This document shows positions 9,059-18,951 of a DNA stretch of 64,000 nucleotides, in pieces. The translations under genes and the position numbers were made by a program. How positions within the stretch are numbered: the stretch's first letter is position 1; the number at the start of each line of letters is the position of its first letter. This stretch comes from an uncultured Clostridia bacterium (GTDB lineage: Bacteria; Bacillota; Clostridia; Christensenellales; Borkfalkiaceae): NCBI GenBank assembly GCA_947627065.1, contig CANQUN010000005.1, forward strand, positions 1 through 64,000, read 5' to 3'. The notes below the pieces were generated by a model. That model made no database searches and was not told where the DNA came from. It saw only the letters and a list, made by a program, of their open reading frames with translations.

Positions 9059-12000
9059 CCCACATCCGCAAGAACCTTGAATATCTGCTGCCCGTGCGCA
9101 ACGCGGACGGAACTTACAGCTGGAGCGTGGGCAACGGCAACAGTTTTGTCAGGTCCACCACCTACAATTACGACAAATACGTGCGTTTCAACTACGTTGT
9201 CAACCTTGGCGGGGCCAACCAGCTCATGCCCATAGACTTTGGAGTCAGCACGTGGAAGGGAATCACCTTTGACCCCATCAACCCCGTGTCGGGCTTCTAC
9301 TATTACGGCAACTATTTCCCCATCCGCAACATAAACGTCGTGTCGGACGTTTACGCGGGGCTTTTCGGCTACACTTACAGGTCGCATATTTACGACGTGC
9401 GTCTTGTCAACCCCAGCGTTAAATCCTACATGCCGCTCGAAGTGTCAAAAAGTTACGAAATGGGCGTGGGCGCCCTCATCGGAACCGACCGCGAGTCGAG
9501 CGCAATAACCAACTGCCAGGTCTATCTCGAAACGGACGGCAGCACGGACGATCTCGATTGCCGCGTCACGGGCAACGGCTATGTGGGCGGCCTCATAGGC
9601 TTTTGCGAAGATGAAGATTTAAGGCAATGTTCCGCCTCGTGCTACGTGGGCGACGAGGCCACGCCTTACGTCGGCGGCCTTGTCGGCGCGGTTACGGGCG
9701 ACAGTAACATAAAACGCTGCTACGCCGCGGGCATACTCGCGGGGCAGTACGTCGGCGGAATTTTGGGCGCGTACATTCCCGATACCGATTATTCGGGAGA
9801 CTCGTTCACTCTGGAAAGTTGCTATGCGGCAGGCAACATAACTTATGCAGGCAAAGAGAGCGGCGGCCTTATCGGCTACAGCGAATCCGAGCAACCCGGT
9901 TATGAAAAGGCGGCCGTCCGCGCACATAAAAACTACTGCGTCATAATTTACGGGCGCAAGAACAGCGACGGCAACTATTATTGGCCCACCTCCGCACCCA
10001 TCTACGGCACCTTTAACGGCGACAATCTCATGTGGGTCTATGCCGACATGGATATCGTGGCGTCCGACGCCGATGATACCGACGGATTCCGCGTACTCCT
10101 CGCCGCTTCTTACGATTACAACAACTACAACTTCTACATCCCCCAAAAGGACATAGAGTACGCCCACAGCGGAATATTCCAAAATTCCGAATTCATGAAG
10201 ACCGTAACGGACTTTGTGGAAAATTACGGCAATGCCGACACGATTACCGAAGCGCAGATTCAGCCCCTGCTTGACGAAGTGGTTAAAAACAAGCGTCTGC
10301 AGGTGCTCAGCCAACTGCGCGTCGTGCTTCAGGATCTTTATGAACAAGTGGTGGAAAAGGGCAACCTCAAAGACCCGTTCGACCCGTCAAAAAATATACT
10401 GATCGATTTCGATTTCGACAATACTCCCAACAACACTAAAGCCGAGTATGACGCCGACCACTGTCAGGTAGCCTCGCACAGCCCGAAGGCGGACGACACG
10501 AGAAGGACGACCTCCCTGCCCGACGTTATAGCGTCTATTTTGGGCAGCGATACCAAGGAGAAAAGCGTTTATTGGTTCATCACCCAACTCGAAAACATGC
10601 TCAACGGCTCCACCGTCACGGTTGAAGACGTAAATTACAGCATGAACGGGGCAAAGGGGCAGGATTTTGACGCCCTGTTTGAAAAGTTTGCCTCTTACTT
10701 CTTCCAGGATAACAATCAGGTTGTCTGGAAAAAGGATTCGGAAGGCCACGATACAAACGAAGCCGACAAATATTATTGGCCCGCAAACGAAAAAGGCCAA
10801 AACCGCGGCTCGCTTGCAATGGCGTTTTACGACGTGAGGAGATATTTCGAAGCGGAATCATATTACACCAGGAGCGATGTTTACCACAGCGATGGCAGAC
10901 TGAGAACGGAAAACGGCTATGCGATTGCACCCAACGGAGATCTCACGCTCTACGGCACCGTGCTCAGGAGAAGGTTTAACACCGACGATTATAAATCGAA
11001 TTTCGACGGTAGTTCGGAACACTATCTTCTGGACGAAAGCGGAATGCCCGTCGTAAAACATGAGGGCGACAACGGCTATTACATCATGGACAATTTCCTC
11101 GACGTCATTCAGGATTATTGCCTCTCCATGCTCTACTCGGTTGCGCATTACGACCCCGACGCCGATTGGCAGAACAAGTACATTGCCGCCGACGTTGCGG
11201 ATAAACTGTGGAACAATAGCAATTACGAATACGCCAAAGACGTGCTTAAACATTCCAAGAGATACATCAGCGACATCACGGGCATGACCGAAGAAATCCA
11301 CAGCGGCACCCTCAACGAGGATATCAACGGACAGACTATACTCGACAGTATAACCAAGATATTCGGCGTAGACGTTAAAGCGGCGTCGGGCGAATCGGAG
11401 GCCACCGCCGGTTCGATAGAGGACAAGGCAATGTTCAAAGCCCTTTTCGACGAACTGAGTAAGACCGACGGCACATTCAACAGCATAAGGTTCCAAAAGA
11501 TATGCGACGACCTCATTGCCCAACTCAACAAACTCTATAAATATTTTGACAAGGCCAAGGACTATTACAGCGGCGATTATTACGATACAAACAATAACAA
11601 ATTGCCCAAAAATTCCGACGCGCGCGACCACATGGGTTCTCTGCGCGACGAGGTAAGCAGCCTTATAACTTACGTTGACAGGGTTTCCAGACTGTCCCGC
11701 TACGGCGGTATCGAGGATCCGCTCCTTTCCCTGCTCGACGCCATAGAGTACAGCAAAGAGGACAGCGCTTACGACCTTGCCGCCGCAATAAAGGAATACG
11801 TCGGCCGCATAAATTACGCCGCGCTGTACGATTCGGGCTATCCCATCTACGATCCCAACGTTCTCGGCCGACTGAGAGATCTGACCATGGACACGACCGA
11901 CTGGGGCGGCGACGGCGCGTTTGACTCCGGCGACTGGTACGGTTACACCGATTGGAGTACCTATAAGTACGGAGAAGGCGGCAATTACAACAGCAACCTC

Positions 12001-12561
12001 GTGCTCAAAGTGTTCCCGTATCACGAAAACGGCGAGTACACCAAGGTTTATCCCTTCCCCATGATAGTCGCCGCTAAAACGCAGAGCACAGATACAAGGG
12101 TAACGCCCATGCTCTACCATTACGGAGACTGGCTGACCCCCGACCTCTGGGCTTACAACACTTCCGTTACCGAAGCCCTCAGGCTCATCTCCGATGAACT
12201 TGACAGGATAGACGCATTCCTCACCCGCGAGAATAAAGACACCTCGGGGCAATATGCGGGAGATTTGAGAACATTTGAGAATGCGGTCAAACAATGCAGA
12301 AAAGATGTAGACGATGTATTAGCAGATTCTACTATGACGGATTCAAAGGCTAAAGACAAACTTACAACGATACGCAACACCATAAACGGCTGGCTTGCAA
12401 CGAACGGCCAGATTGCAAAAGTCAAAGATGGTTTGGAAAAAGCCAAAAACAGCGGCAGCAACAGCAAGAAAAAAACCGCAGCCACACTGCTCGCCGGTAT
12501 AACGGATTATGAAGAAGAACTCAAAGCAATCGTGGCCTACATCGACAGAATATTGACTTAA
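8989..12561 (+). CDS. Giant prepilin, C-terminal part with GLUG repeats (frameshifted continuation)
   Basis: About 1,190 residues in the frame one base back from 7880-9058. There is no Shine-Dalgarno site or signal sequence at its apparent TTG start, so it is the continuation of that prepilin, not a separate gene. Residues of about 180-300 carry GLUG-type repeats: YVGGLIGFCEDEDLRQC, YVGGLVGAVTGDSNIKRC, YVGGILGAYIPDTDY and SGGLIGYSES. Similar repeats occur in secreted bacterial adhesins and peptidases. The rest is Tyr/Asp/Asn-rich and ends in a Lys-rich helical region. A pilin-anchored protein of this size could sit at a pilus tip as an adhesin, which is inference. The minor prepilin genes follow within 15 bp. 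Confidence 0.75.
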   Translation: MEKDDIKLADVSCGRHLQNLAKLTHIRKNLEYLLPVRNADGTYSWSVGNGNSFVRSTTYNYDKYVRFNYVVNLGGANQLMPIDFGVSTWKGITFDPINPVSGFYYYGNYFPIRNINVVSDVYAGLFGYTYRSHIYDVRLVNPSVKSYMPLEVSKSYEMGVGALIGTDRESSAITNCQVYLETDGSTDDLDCRVTGNGYVGGLIGFCEDEDLRQCSASCYVGDEATPYVGGLVGAVTGDSNIKRCYAAGILAGQYVGGILGAYIPDTDYSGDSFTLESCYAAGNITYAGKESGGLIGYSESEQPGYEKAAVRAHKNYCVIIYGRKNSDGNYYWPTSAPIYGTFNGDNLMWVYADMDIVASDADDTDGFRVLLAASYDYNNYNFYIPQKDIEYAHSGIFQNSEFMKTVTDFVENYGNADTITEAQIQPLLDEVVKNKRLQVLSQLRVVLQDLYEQVVEKGNLKDPFDPSKNILIDFDFDNTPNNTKAEYDADHCQVASHSPKADDTRRTTSLPDVIASILGSDTKEKSVYWFITQLENMLNGSTVTVEDVNYSMNGAKGQDFDALFEKFASYFFQDNNQVVWKKDSEGHDTNEADKYYWPANEKGQNRGSLAMAFYDVRRYFEAESYYTRSDVYHSDGRLRTENGYAIAPNGDLTLYGTVLRRRFNTDDYKSNFDGSSEHYLLDESGMPVVKHEGDNGYYIMDNFLDVIQDYCLSMLYSVAHYDPDADWQNKYIAADVADKLWNNSNYEYAKDVLKHSKRYISDITGMTEEIHSGTLNEDINGQTILDSITKIFGVDVKAASGESEATAGSIEDKAMFKALFDELSKTDGTFNSIRFQKICDDLIAQLNKLYKYFDKAKDYYSGDYYDTNNNKLPKNSDARDHMGSLRDEVSSLITYVDRVSRLSRYGGIEDPLLSLLDAIEYSKEDSAYDLAAAIKEYVGRINYAALYDSGYPIYDPNVLGRLRDLTMDTTDWGGDGAFDSGDWYGYTDWSTYKYGEGGNYNSNLVLKVFPYHENGEYTKVYPFPMIVAAKTQSTDTRVTPMLYHYGDWLTPDLWAYNTSVTEALRLISDELDRIDAFLTRENKDTSGQYAGDLRTFENAVKQCRKDVDDVLADSTMTDSKAKDKLTTIRNTINGWLATNGQIAKVKDGLEKAKNSGSNSKKKTAATLLAGITDYEEELKAIVAYIDRILT

Positions 12562-12576
12562 TAAAGGGATGAGAAG

Positions 12577-13392
12577 ATGAAAATTACTCGAAAACTTAAG
12601 GATAAAAAAGGAGTTTCGATACTTCTCGCTCTCCTCATAATAATGATATGCGCCGTTGCGGGGGCGGGGGCCATTTCCATGGCTGCCGCCAACGTGGGCA
12701 GGTATTCGCACGCCGCCGAAGAACAGCAGGCGTACTACTCGGTTACTTCGGCCGCAACGCTCGTGCGCGACGTTTTTGACAAGGTGCGCTACACCTCCCG
12801 CGGGGTGGAATTTGCCACTTCTACCATAACCGTGTACGACGAGGCCGCTCACAACCACACAAAGACGACTTCTTCCGCCATGAAGTATTCCTCGGGCGCG
12901 GCGGTCATGGAAAGCACGTCTGAGGACGCAAACGCGCAGGGTATTTTACAAAGCGGCCTCGGCTCGGCCATAACCTACCAGTTCAACAAGATAGTGCCCT
13001 TCAAAAACGTGCCCGACGACTGGTACGAGAGGGCCGAGGGTACGACCGACGTAACCCGCCCGTCCTCCATCTCCGCCTATTCGCACGAGTATACCATAAC
13101 TTCCTCGGACATCAGCATAGGCACCGTCGTCGGCAGGCTGTTCATATACGACGATTACAACCTGTCCTTCTCCTTCACGCTCGGCACGGGCAGCGGAAAC
13201 GAGGTTTACTCGGTTTCGCTTTACCTGTCGGCCGAAGTCAAGGAGGACACGCAGACCGCGATAACCCACAGCGAAACTACCAATGAAGAAAGAGAAATAA
13301 ACACCACCACGAGAAAGGTGATAGTTACCTGGCCCAAGGCCTTGGCTACCATTTCCCGCGGACAGGTGGTTACGGGAGGCACCAATCCATGA
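12577..13392 (+). CDS. PilX/GspK-like minor prepilin
   Basis: A 271-residue protein with leader MKITRKLKDKKG and a hydrophobic helix VSILLALLIIMICAVAGAGA. Position +5 after the Gly is Leu, not Glu. Loss of Glu5 is characteristic of GspK/PilX-type tip pseudopilins, and the KKGVSILLAL pattern fits. The body is Ser/Thr-rich with few aromatic residues. It lies between the giant prepilin and two further prepilins, overlapping the next gene by 4 bp (ATGA), so these form a minor-pilin initiation set. Confidence 0.75.
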   Translation: MKITRKLKDKKGVSILLALLIIMICAVAGAGAISMAAANVGRYSHAAEEQQAYYSVTSAATLVRDVFDKVRYTSRGVEFATSTITVYDEAAHNHTKTTSSAMKYSSGAAVMESTSEDANAQGILQSGLGSAITYQFNKIVPFKNVPDDWYERAEGTTDVTRPSSISAYSHEYTITSSDISIGTVVGRLFIYDDYNLSFSFTLGTGSGNEVYSVSLYLSAEVKEDTQTAITHSETTNEEREINTTTRKVIVTWPKALATISRGQVVTGGTNP

Positions 13393-13751
13393 AAATCCGT
13401 GAAAGAATCCGCAATAAACTCATATCCCGCAGAGGGGAGACGTTTATAGAAGTGCTGGTTGCGGTGCTAATCATCGCCTTTGCAACGCTCATGGTGGCGG
13501 CGCTGTATTCCGCCACCCTCGACACGGACTCCGCCGTCCAAAAGCGAGACAAGCAGTATTACGAAACCTTGCAGAAGGTTGAGGAGTTGGACCCCTCGGT
13601 CAAAAACAGCAAGGAAGTTTCCGTTACGGTAACCGACCACGAGGTTGACGAACAGACGGGCGAAGAGAAAGCGGAAAAGGATTTCAAACTCACCGTCGAC
13701 GCGTACACGGGAGAGGGCGTTACCGCCTTCCGCGCCAAGGAGGGCACCTGA
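13389..13751 (+). CDS. PilV/GspI-like minor prepilin
   Basis: A 120-residue prepilin. The leader ISRRG is followed by ETFIEVLVAVLIIAFATL: Glu at +5 is kept but +1 is Glu instead of the usual Phe/Met, an unusual residue at the cleavage site. The rest is short and charged (DEQTGEEKAEKDFKLTVDA). It starts in an ATGA overlap with the PilX-like gene and ends in a one-base overlap (TGATG) with the next prepilin, so translation is coupled. The subfamily call comes from size and order. Confidence 0.75.
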   Translation: MKIRERIRNKLISRRGETFIEVLVAVLIIAFATLMVAALYSATLDTDSAVQKRDKQYYETLQKVEELDPSVKNSKEVSVTVTDHEVDEQTGEEKAEKDFKLTVDAYTGEGVTAFRAKEGT

Positions 13752-14245
13752 TGAAAAAACTCGGCAACAAAAAGGGTTTTACCTTGGTAGAAGTGCTGCT
13801 TGCCGTGGCCATTCTCGCCTTTTTGTCGGCGCTGGCTTCGGTCAGCACGTCGTCCATACTCGCCACCAGCCGCAACATGCGCATGGCCTCCAAAGCCCAG
13901 ATTCTCGGCTCCGAGGTCGTCAATTTCGTGTCCAAGGAAATGCGCTTTTCCGAAGGGCACACCTTTGACGCGGACGGCAGGCTGGAGCATTACAACAGCG
14001 TGGCTTACGGCGTCAACTGTTCTATCTATATAGATGAGGACGGCAAGTTGACCGTCAAGTCGGACGCGATAACCGCGGGCTATTCGCCCATAGGCAACAC
14101 GCTGTACGACCAGGTTGGCATAACGCTGTTTGAATGCACAAAGACGGACAAAGAAGGAATGATTGCCATAAAGGTGGAAATTTCAAGCGGGGCGGACGTG
14201 CTGTATTCGTTCAACACAACGCTCAACGTCCTCAACGCCTTGTAA
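13751..14245 (+). CDS. PilW/GspJ-like minor prepilin
   Basis: A 164-residue prepilin with leader MKKLGNKKG and mature FTLVEVLLAVAILAFLSAL with Glu at +5. The following sequence (ATSRNMRMASKAQILGSEVV, then a cluster of beta-strand-like stretches) is typical of GspJ/PilW-like minor pilins. It is the last gene of the pilus block. The kinase gene begins 26 bp later with its own Shine-Dalgarno site, so read-through into it is possible. Confidence 0.78.
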   Translation: MKKLGNKKGFTLVEVLLAVAILAFLSALASVSTSSILATSRNMRMASKAQILGSEVVNFVSKEMRFSEGHTFDADGRLEHYNSVAYGVNCSIYIDEDGKLTVKSDAITAGYSPIGNTLYDQVGITLFECTKTDKEGMIAIKVEISSGADVLYSFNTTLNVLNAL

Positions 14246-14271
14246 TACCGCCCGAAGTAAGGGGATTCAGC

Positions 14272-17200
14272 ATGAAGAGAATCTTAAACAAATTGATAAT
14301 ACCGATCACGGTAGTTATAGTGGCTGTATCGGTATTTTTGATTGGGTTTTTTTATCTGCGCTCGATAAGAGAAGGGATTTACGACGACAGTACCCGCCAG
14401 CTCAAGGAAACGTACGACGTCGTCAACCGTTCCCTCCGCGCGTACATAGAGCAAAAGTGGCGCCTCCTTCTCGATTGGGAGGGCGATTTCGCCTACGACG
14501 GGGATCTTGCCGATCTCGACCCCGCGTTCAAGGAACGTTTCGTCAAACGTTCAAGCCAGAGCGAATGGATGTTCCGCAGTTTTTATTACGTAAACGCCGG
14601 GGAGGACGCCACGCATTTCCTCTCGCTCACTTACAACAATAAAACCGACGCGGTGGACGGCAAATTTGACGACGAGAACGACGCCTTTACGGACGGTGCG
14701 TGGCGCTACATTTACGACGACGGTGCCATTGCAGCCGACGGCGCCAACAATGCCGACGGCATAATGGCGGGTGAATCGACCACCGATGGTGAAAACCTTG
14801 CGCTGTTCGCAATACCCGTTGACCAAAACACCGTAACTTACGGCGGCCAAGAATTTACCTACAACGCCATAGCCCTTGCGTTCAGAGAAGAAGCGATTGC
14901 CGCTGCCATAAACAGCAATCCTTACGGCGAGGACGTAGACGTTTATTGCTTTGTCGTTCATTCAAACGGCAAGGTGTTGTTCTCTTTGGGCGGCCTCCCC
15001 TGCAAGAATTATTTTGACGAGTTCCGCCTTAAGGATTACTATACTCCCACCCAAAAACTGAAATCCGCATTTGAAAACATGCAGGCCGACATGATCGCGC
15101 ACGCCTACGACGAGGAATACATGCCCGACGTCAACGAGTGCGCCATCATGGAATACGAAAACCCGAACGATGAAAAAGGGTACGAAGTTTCCGAATACGT
15201 GTTCTACCGCCACCTCGGCTATCAGGATTACTTCATCCTCAGCGAAGTGCCGCAAAGCGTGATAAACGGCGGCTTCCTCAAAGTGCAGCGCACGACCATA
15301 ATCGTGCTTATCGCCATATTCTTCATCGTGGCCGTGGGCGTAATCTTCCTGCTTGCGCTGCGCATTTCCAGCCAGTCCCGCATAAACAGCGCCGAGCTGA
15401 AGTACAGGGAGCAGATGTTTGACATCCTCAGCAACAGCGTTGACGACATTTTTATAATGTACGACATGCAGACGGGTTCCATGGACTATCTCAGCCCCAA
15501 CGTCGAAAAACTCCTCGGCATTCCCTTCAAAGAGGCGCACGCCGACATAAGGAGTATAGCGAGTTGTGCGGTGGACAAGAATAACATAATAATCCCGAGG
15601 GACGTCATAGAGGGCATTCCCGTAAACGGCAGCCGTTTTTGGGAGTGCGAGTACATGCACCAGTCCACGGGCGAACGCCGCTGGTACCGCGTTACCATCT
15701 ACCACGTTGAGATACGCGACGTCCAGAAACTCATAATCGTCATGTCCGACCGCACGGTCGAGCAGCAGATGAACCGCAACCTGCAGGAAGCGTTCGACGC
15801 GGCAAAGAGCGCAAACGAGGCCAAGAGCAACTTCCTCTCCAACATGTCCCACGACATCCGCACCCCCATGAACGCCATCGTCGGATTCTCCGTCCTTTTG
15901 GAAAAAGACGCCGAAAACGCGGAAAAAGTGCGCGAATACACGAGGAAGATAACCGCTTCGGGCCACCACCTGCTCAGCATAATAAACGACGTTCTGGACA
16001 TGAGCAAGATAGAGAGCGGCAAGACCTCTCTCAACGTAGAGCCGTTCTCTCTGCCGCAGTTTCTCGAGGAGATTTCCATAATAATCGCCCCGCAGGCAAA
16101 GGCCAAGATGCAGACGTTTACCATCTCGGTAAAGAACAACCCGCCCGAGCGCATAGTGGGCGACAGGCTGCGTCTCAACCGCATAATCATGAACATTCTG
16201 TCCAACGCCGTCAAGTACACGCCCGAGGGCGGAACGATAGACTTTACCGTGTACAACCTGCCCGCCCCGTCCCAGCAACTTGCCAAACTGCGCTTTAAGA
16301 TAAGCGACAACGGAATCGGCATGACGGAGGAATTCCGCAACCAGATATTCCAGCCCTTCAGCAGAGAGATCAACTCCGTCACCAACAAGATACAGGGCAC
16401 GGGTCTCGGCATGGCAATCACCAAGAGCCTCGTCGACCTCATGGGCGGCATAATCACGGTGGAAAGTCAGCCCGGCGAGGGCAGTACGTTCACGGTGGAA
16501 CTGTCATTCCCGCTCGCCGACAAAGAGGAGACCGAAACGTGGTTCAAACAAAAGATACAGCGCATGCTCGTAGCCGATGATGAAGAGGACATCTGCCAGA
16601 GCATAAAGGAAATGATGAGCGACTCGGGCGTGGAGACCGACTGCGCGTATTCGGGCGAACAGGCCATAGAGGCCGCCTTCAAGGCGCACGACGAGGGCAG
16701 GGATTACAACGTGATTCTCCTCGACTGGAAGATGCCCGGTATGGACGGGGTGGAAACCGCCCGCCGCATTCGCGAACAGAAGAAGGACGTGCCCATCCTC
16801 GTTCTGACCTCTTACGATTGGGAGGACATTGAGGATGAAGCCAGAAAAGCGGGCATTGACGCCTTCCTGTCCAAGCCCTTCTTCCCATCCACATTCATGC
16901 AGACCATAAAGCGCCTGTTCGACAAGCAATCGCCCGCGGACAAGGCGGTAATCGCAGACAACGCGGTGGAGGGCAGGCGGTTCCTCGTGGTTGAGGACAA
17001 CGAACTCAACGCCGAGATTCTCACCGAAATGCTCTCCATGCAGGGCGCGGAGAGCGAACTTGCCGTAAACGGTAAGGAAGCGGTGGAAAAATTCCTCTCC
17101 GAAGACCCCGACCGTTACGACATGATACTCATGGACGTGCAGATGCCCGTTATGAACGGTTACGACGCAACGAGAAAGATAAGGGCTTCCGACCACCCGC

Positions 17201-17364
17201 GCGCCAAGACCATACCCATCGTGGCCATGACGGCAAATGCCTTTGCCGAGGACGTCAAGGACGCGCTTGACGCAGGCATGGACGGCCACTTTGCAAAACC
17301 CATCGACATGAAGAAAGTAAACGAGATTATAACCGGTTTGCTCAAGTCAAAGGAGAATCGGTAA
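14272..17364 (+). CDS. Membrane hybrid sensor histidine kinase with two receiver domains
   Basis: A 1,030-residue sensor. Membrane spans are at about residues 8-30 and 341-366, enclosing a 300-residue extracytoplasmic sensor. A PAS-like domain follows (380-500). The HisKA domain has the phospho-acceptor His527 in NMSHDIRTPMN. The ATPase domain has NAVKYTPEGG, DNGIGM (Asp679) and GTGLGMAITKSL. Two receivers follow, with acceptor aspartates at about 818 (ILLDWKMPG) and 955 (ILMDVQMPV), and KP motifs in both. There is no output domain, so a separate partner must receive the signal. Start ATG 14272 is chosen for AAGGGG at 14259-14264; the longer frame runs into the prepilin gene. The next gene, 20 bp on, is a binding protein that may feed it ligand. 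Confidence 0.92.
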   Translation: MKRILNKLIIPITVVIVAVSVFLIGFFYLRSIREGIYDDSTRQLKETYDVVNRSLRAYIEQKWRLLLDWEGDFAYDGDLADLDPAFKERFVKRSSQSEWMFRSFYYVNAGEDATHFLSLTYNNKTDAVDGKFDDENDAFTDGAWRYIYDDGAIAADGANNADGIMAGESTTDGENLALFAIPVDQNTVTYGGQEFTYNAIALAFREEAIAAAINSNPYGEDVDVYCFVVHSNGKVLFSLGGLPCKNYFDEFRLKDYYTPTQKLKSAFENMQADMIAHAYDEEYMPDVNECAIMEYENPNDEKGYEVSEYVFYRHLGYQDYFILSEVPQSVINGGFLKVQRTTIIVLIAIFFIVAVGVIFLLALRISSQSRINSAELKYREQMFDILSNSVDDIFIMYDMQTGSMDYLSPNVEKLLGIPFKEAHADIRSIASCAVDKNNIIIPRDVIEGIPVNGSRFWECEYMHQSTGERRWYRVTIYHVEIRDVQKLIIVMSDRTVEQQMNRNLQEAFDAAKSANEAKSNFLSNMSHDIRTPMNAIVGFSVLLEKDAENAEKVREYTRKITASGHHLLSIINDVLDMSKIESGKTSLNVEPFSLPQFLEEISIIIAPQAKAKMQTFTISVKNNPPERIVGDRLRLNRIIMNILSNAVKYTPEGGTIDFTVYNLPAPSQQLAKLRFKISDNGIGMTEEFRNQIFQPFSREINSVTNKIQGTGLGMAITKSLVDLMGGIITVESQPGEGSTFTVELSFPLADKEETETWFKQKIQRMLVADDEEDICQSIKEMMSDSGVETDCAYSGEQAIEAAFKAHDEGRDYNVILLDWKMPGMDGVETARRIREQKKDVPILVLTSYDWEDIEDEARKAGIDAFLSKPFFPSTFMQTIKRLFDKQSPADKAVIADNAVEGRRFLVVEDNELNAEILTEMLSMQGAESELAVNGKEAVEKFLSEDPDRYDMILMDVQMPVMNGYDATRKIRASDHPRAKTIPIVAMTANAFAEDVKDALDAGMDGHFAKPIDMKKVNEIITGLLKSKENR

Positions 17365-17384
17365 ATCCACAAACGGAGGATAGC

Positions 17385-18668
17385 ATGATCAAAAAACTTG
17401 CATTCATACTTCTTTGCGTATTCACCCTGTCCGCCTTTTTCGGCTGTACGGAAGACGCCCCGCCCGACGTTGAGGACCCCAACGCGCTCGTCATAATGGG
17501 CAAGAAGACGGACATGGAAAAAACGTACATGAAAAAGATTTTCGACCTTTACAAAAAGGAGACAGGCAAGGGCCTGAAGATAGTGGAAATCGAGGATTCC
17601 GTCTACGAATCCGCCGCTGCCGACAAGTTTGACAAAGGCGAAAAGCCGGACATCTTCTTTCACTTCAACAACTCCGACCTCAACCGCTTTAACGTTTCGG
17701 AAAACTTTTATTATCTCGACGACCAGCCGTGGACGGACGACCTTGCCAAGGGTGCGGACAATTACTGCCGCGACGGAGAGGGGCACCTTCTCGGCCTGCC
17801 TTTCTGGGAAAGTTCGGTCTCGGGCTGCTATTACAACAAAACGCTGTTTAACACAATCGGTGCCAATCCCGCTAACACGCAGGCTCAATTCGATTCGATC
17901 TGCCGCTTTATTGCTGGCCGTAATATAACCCCCATATGCTGGCCGGGCGACGGTTGCAGTTGGATGTACCAGTTCGCCCTCGATCCCGTGTTTGCGGACG
18001 AACCTCACGGCCCCGCCCTGCTCGCCGCCCTCAATGCGGGAGAGACCTCTTATGCCGACATTCCCGCCGTTACCGCCATGGCGGAATGGATAGTCGGCGC
18101 AAAGGACAAGGGATGGTTCGGCAGCGATTATGCCACCGTCGGCTGGGACGGAATAAGCGAAAAACTCAATTCCGGCAACGCCGCCATGGTCTTTATCTGG
18201 GACACGTGGTTCTACACCGACTTTGTCGAAGGCAAGTATAAAAAGGAAGACTTCGCGCTCATGCCCGTGTTCATGGGCACCGAGGACGAGGGAACTTACG
18301 AAGGCGGCAACATCAACATGATGATGGCCAACAAAAACAGCGACAAACTTGCCGAAGCCCTCGACTTCATCGCCTTTTGCGCCACGCCCGAACATTACAA
18401 TTACGCCTTTGAAAATATATCCACCGTCAGTTGTTTCAAGGGGCAGACGACCAACATCCAGTCCCACATGATAACCGACAAGTACACCGCCGAATCCATC
18501 GCCGCCAAGGAACGCGTTTCCACGGCAAGCACCCGCATAATCGGTTACAGTGCAGACAACGTTGCCGCAATCTTCAACCGCCTGCTCGCGGGTGAGATAA
18601 ACGTTAAACAGGCGATAGAACAACTCGACGCCGACCGCCTCGCCGTCAAACGCGCCGAGGGCCGCTGA
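17385..18668 (+). CDS. Lipoprotein sugar-binding protein (ABC family 1 type), orphan
   Basis: A 427-residue extracellular solute-binding protein. The signal peptide ends in a lipobox (SAFFGC), so it is lipid-anchored. Family-1 features include the N-terminal ALVIMGKKTDMEK strand, the GHLLGLPFWESSVSGCYYNK segment, and the hinge region NSGNAAMVFIWDTWFY. GGAGG lies before the ATG. No permease genes are adjacent; it is 20 bp behind the hybrid kinase and ends at a strong terminator. It may present a ligand to the kinase sensor rather than serve transport; that is inference from the arrangement. Confidence 0.85.
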   Translation: MIKKLAFILLCVFTLSAFFGCTEDAPPDVEDPNALVIMGKKTDMEKTYMKKIFDLYKKETGKGLKIVEIEDSVYESAAADKFDKGEKPDIFFHFNNSDLNRFNVSENFYYLDDQPWTDDLAKGADNYCRDGEGHLLGLPFWESSVSGCYYNKTLFNTIGANPANTQAQFDSICRFIAGRNITPICWPGDGCSWMYQFALDPVFADEPHGPALLAALNAGETSYADIPAVTAMAEWIVGAKDKGWFGSDYATVGWDGISEKLNSGNAAMVFIWDTWFYTDFVEGKYKKEDFALMPVFMGTEDEGTYEGGNINMMMANKNSDKLAEALDFIAFCATPEHYNYAFENISTVSCFKGQTTNIQSHMITDKYTAESIAAKERVSTASTRIIGYSADNVAAIFNRLLAGEINVKQAIEQLDADRLAVKRAEGR

Positions 18669-18669
18669 C

Positions 18670-18951
18670 CGCCGGTAAAAAATCGACTCACCGACAGTCA
18701 TTATCTCAAAGGAAAATCAGTTTACTAAAAGCAAAAAACCCCCGTAAATCTCACGATTTACGGGGTTTTCGTCTCTTTTACCCGTATATACATACCTCAT
18801 CTGCCCAAAAACGCCCAAAAACTCGCGATAATGTGCGAAATAGGGCACTTTTCACGATTGCAGACATCGGTTTTAAGGTTCGGCTGCCATTACATCAAGC
18901 ACCCGCAGATACCCGCCGTCATTACCTCACCCGCCGGCGCACTCCCGCCGC
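18670..18951. other. Convergent intergenic region
   Basis: Lies between the binding-protein gene (plus) and the AraC gene (minus). It contains the terminator at 18736-18769 and a long copy of the dispersed motif, CGATAATGTGCGAAATAGGG, at 18826-18845. No gene is seen. Confidence 0.6.
18736..18769 (+). terminator. Rho-independent terminator after the binding-protein gene
   Basis: Perfect 10-bp stem CCCGTAAATC / GATTTACGGG with loop TCAC, A-run before and TTTT after, so it could stop both strands. The same stem, loop and downstream GTCTCT recur at 38684-38716. Confidence 0.92.
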
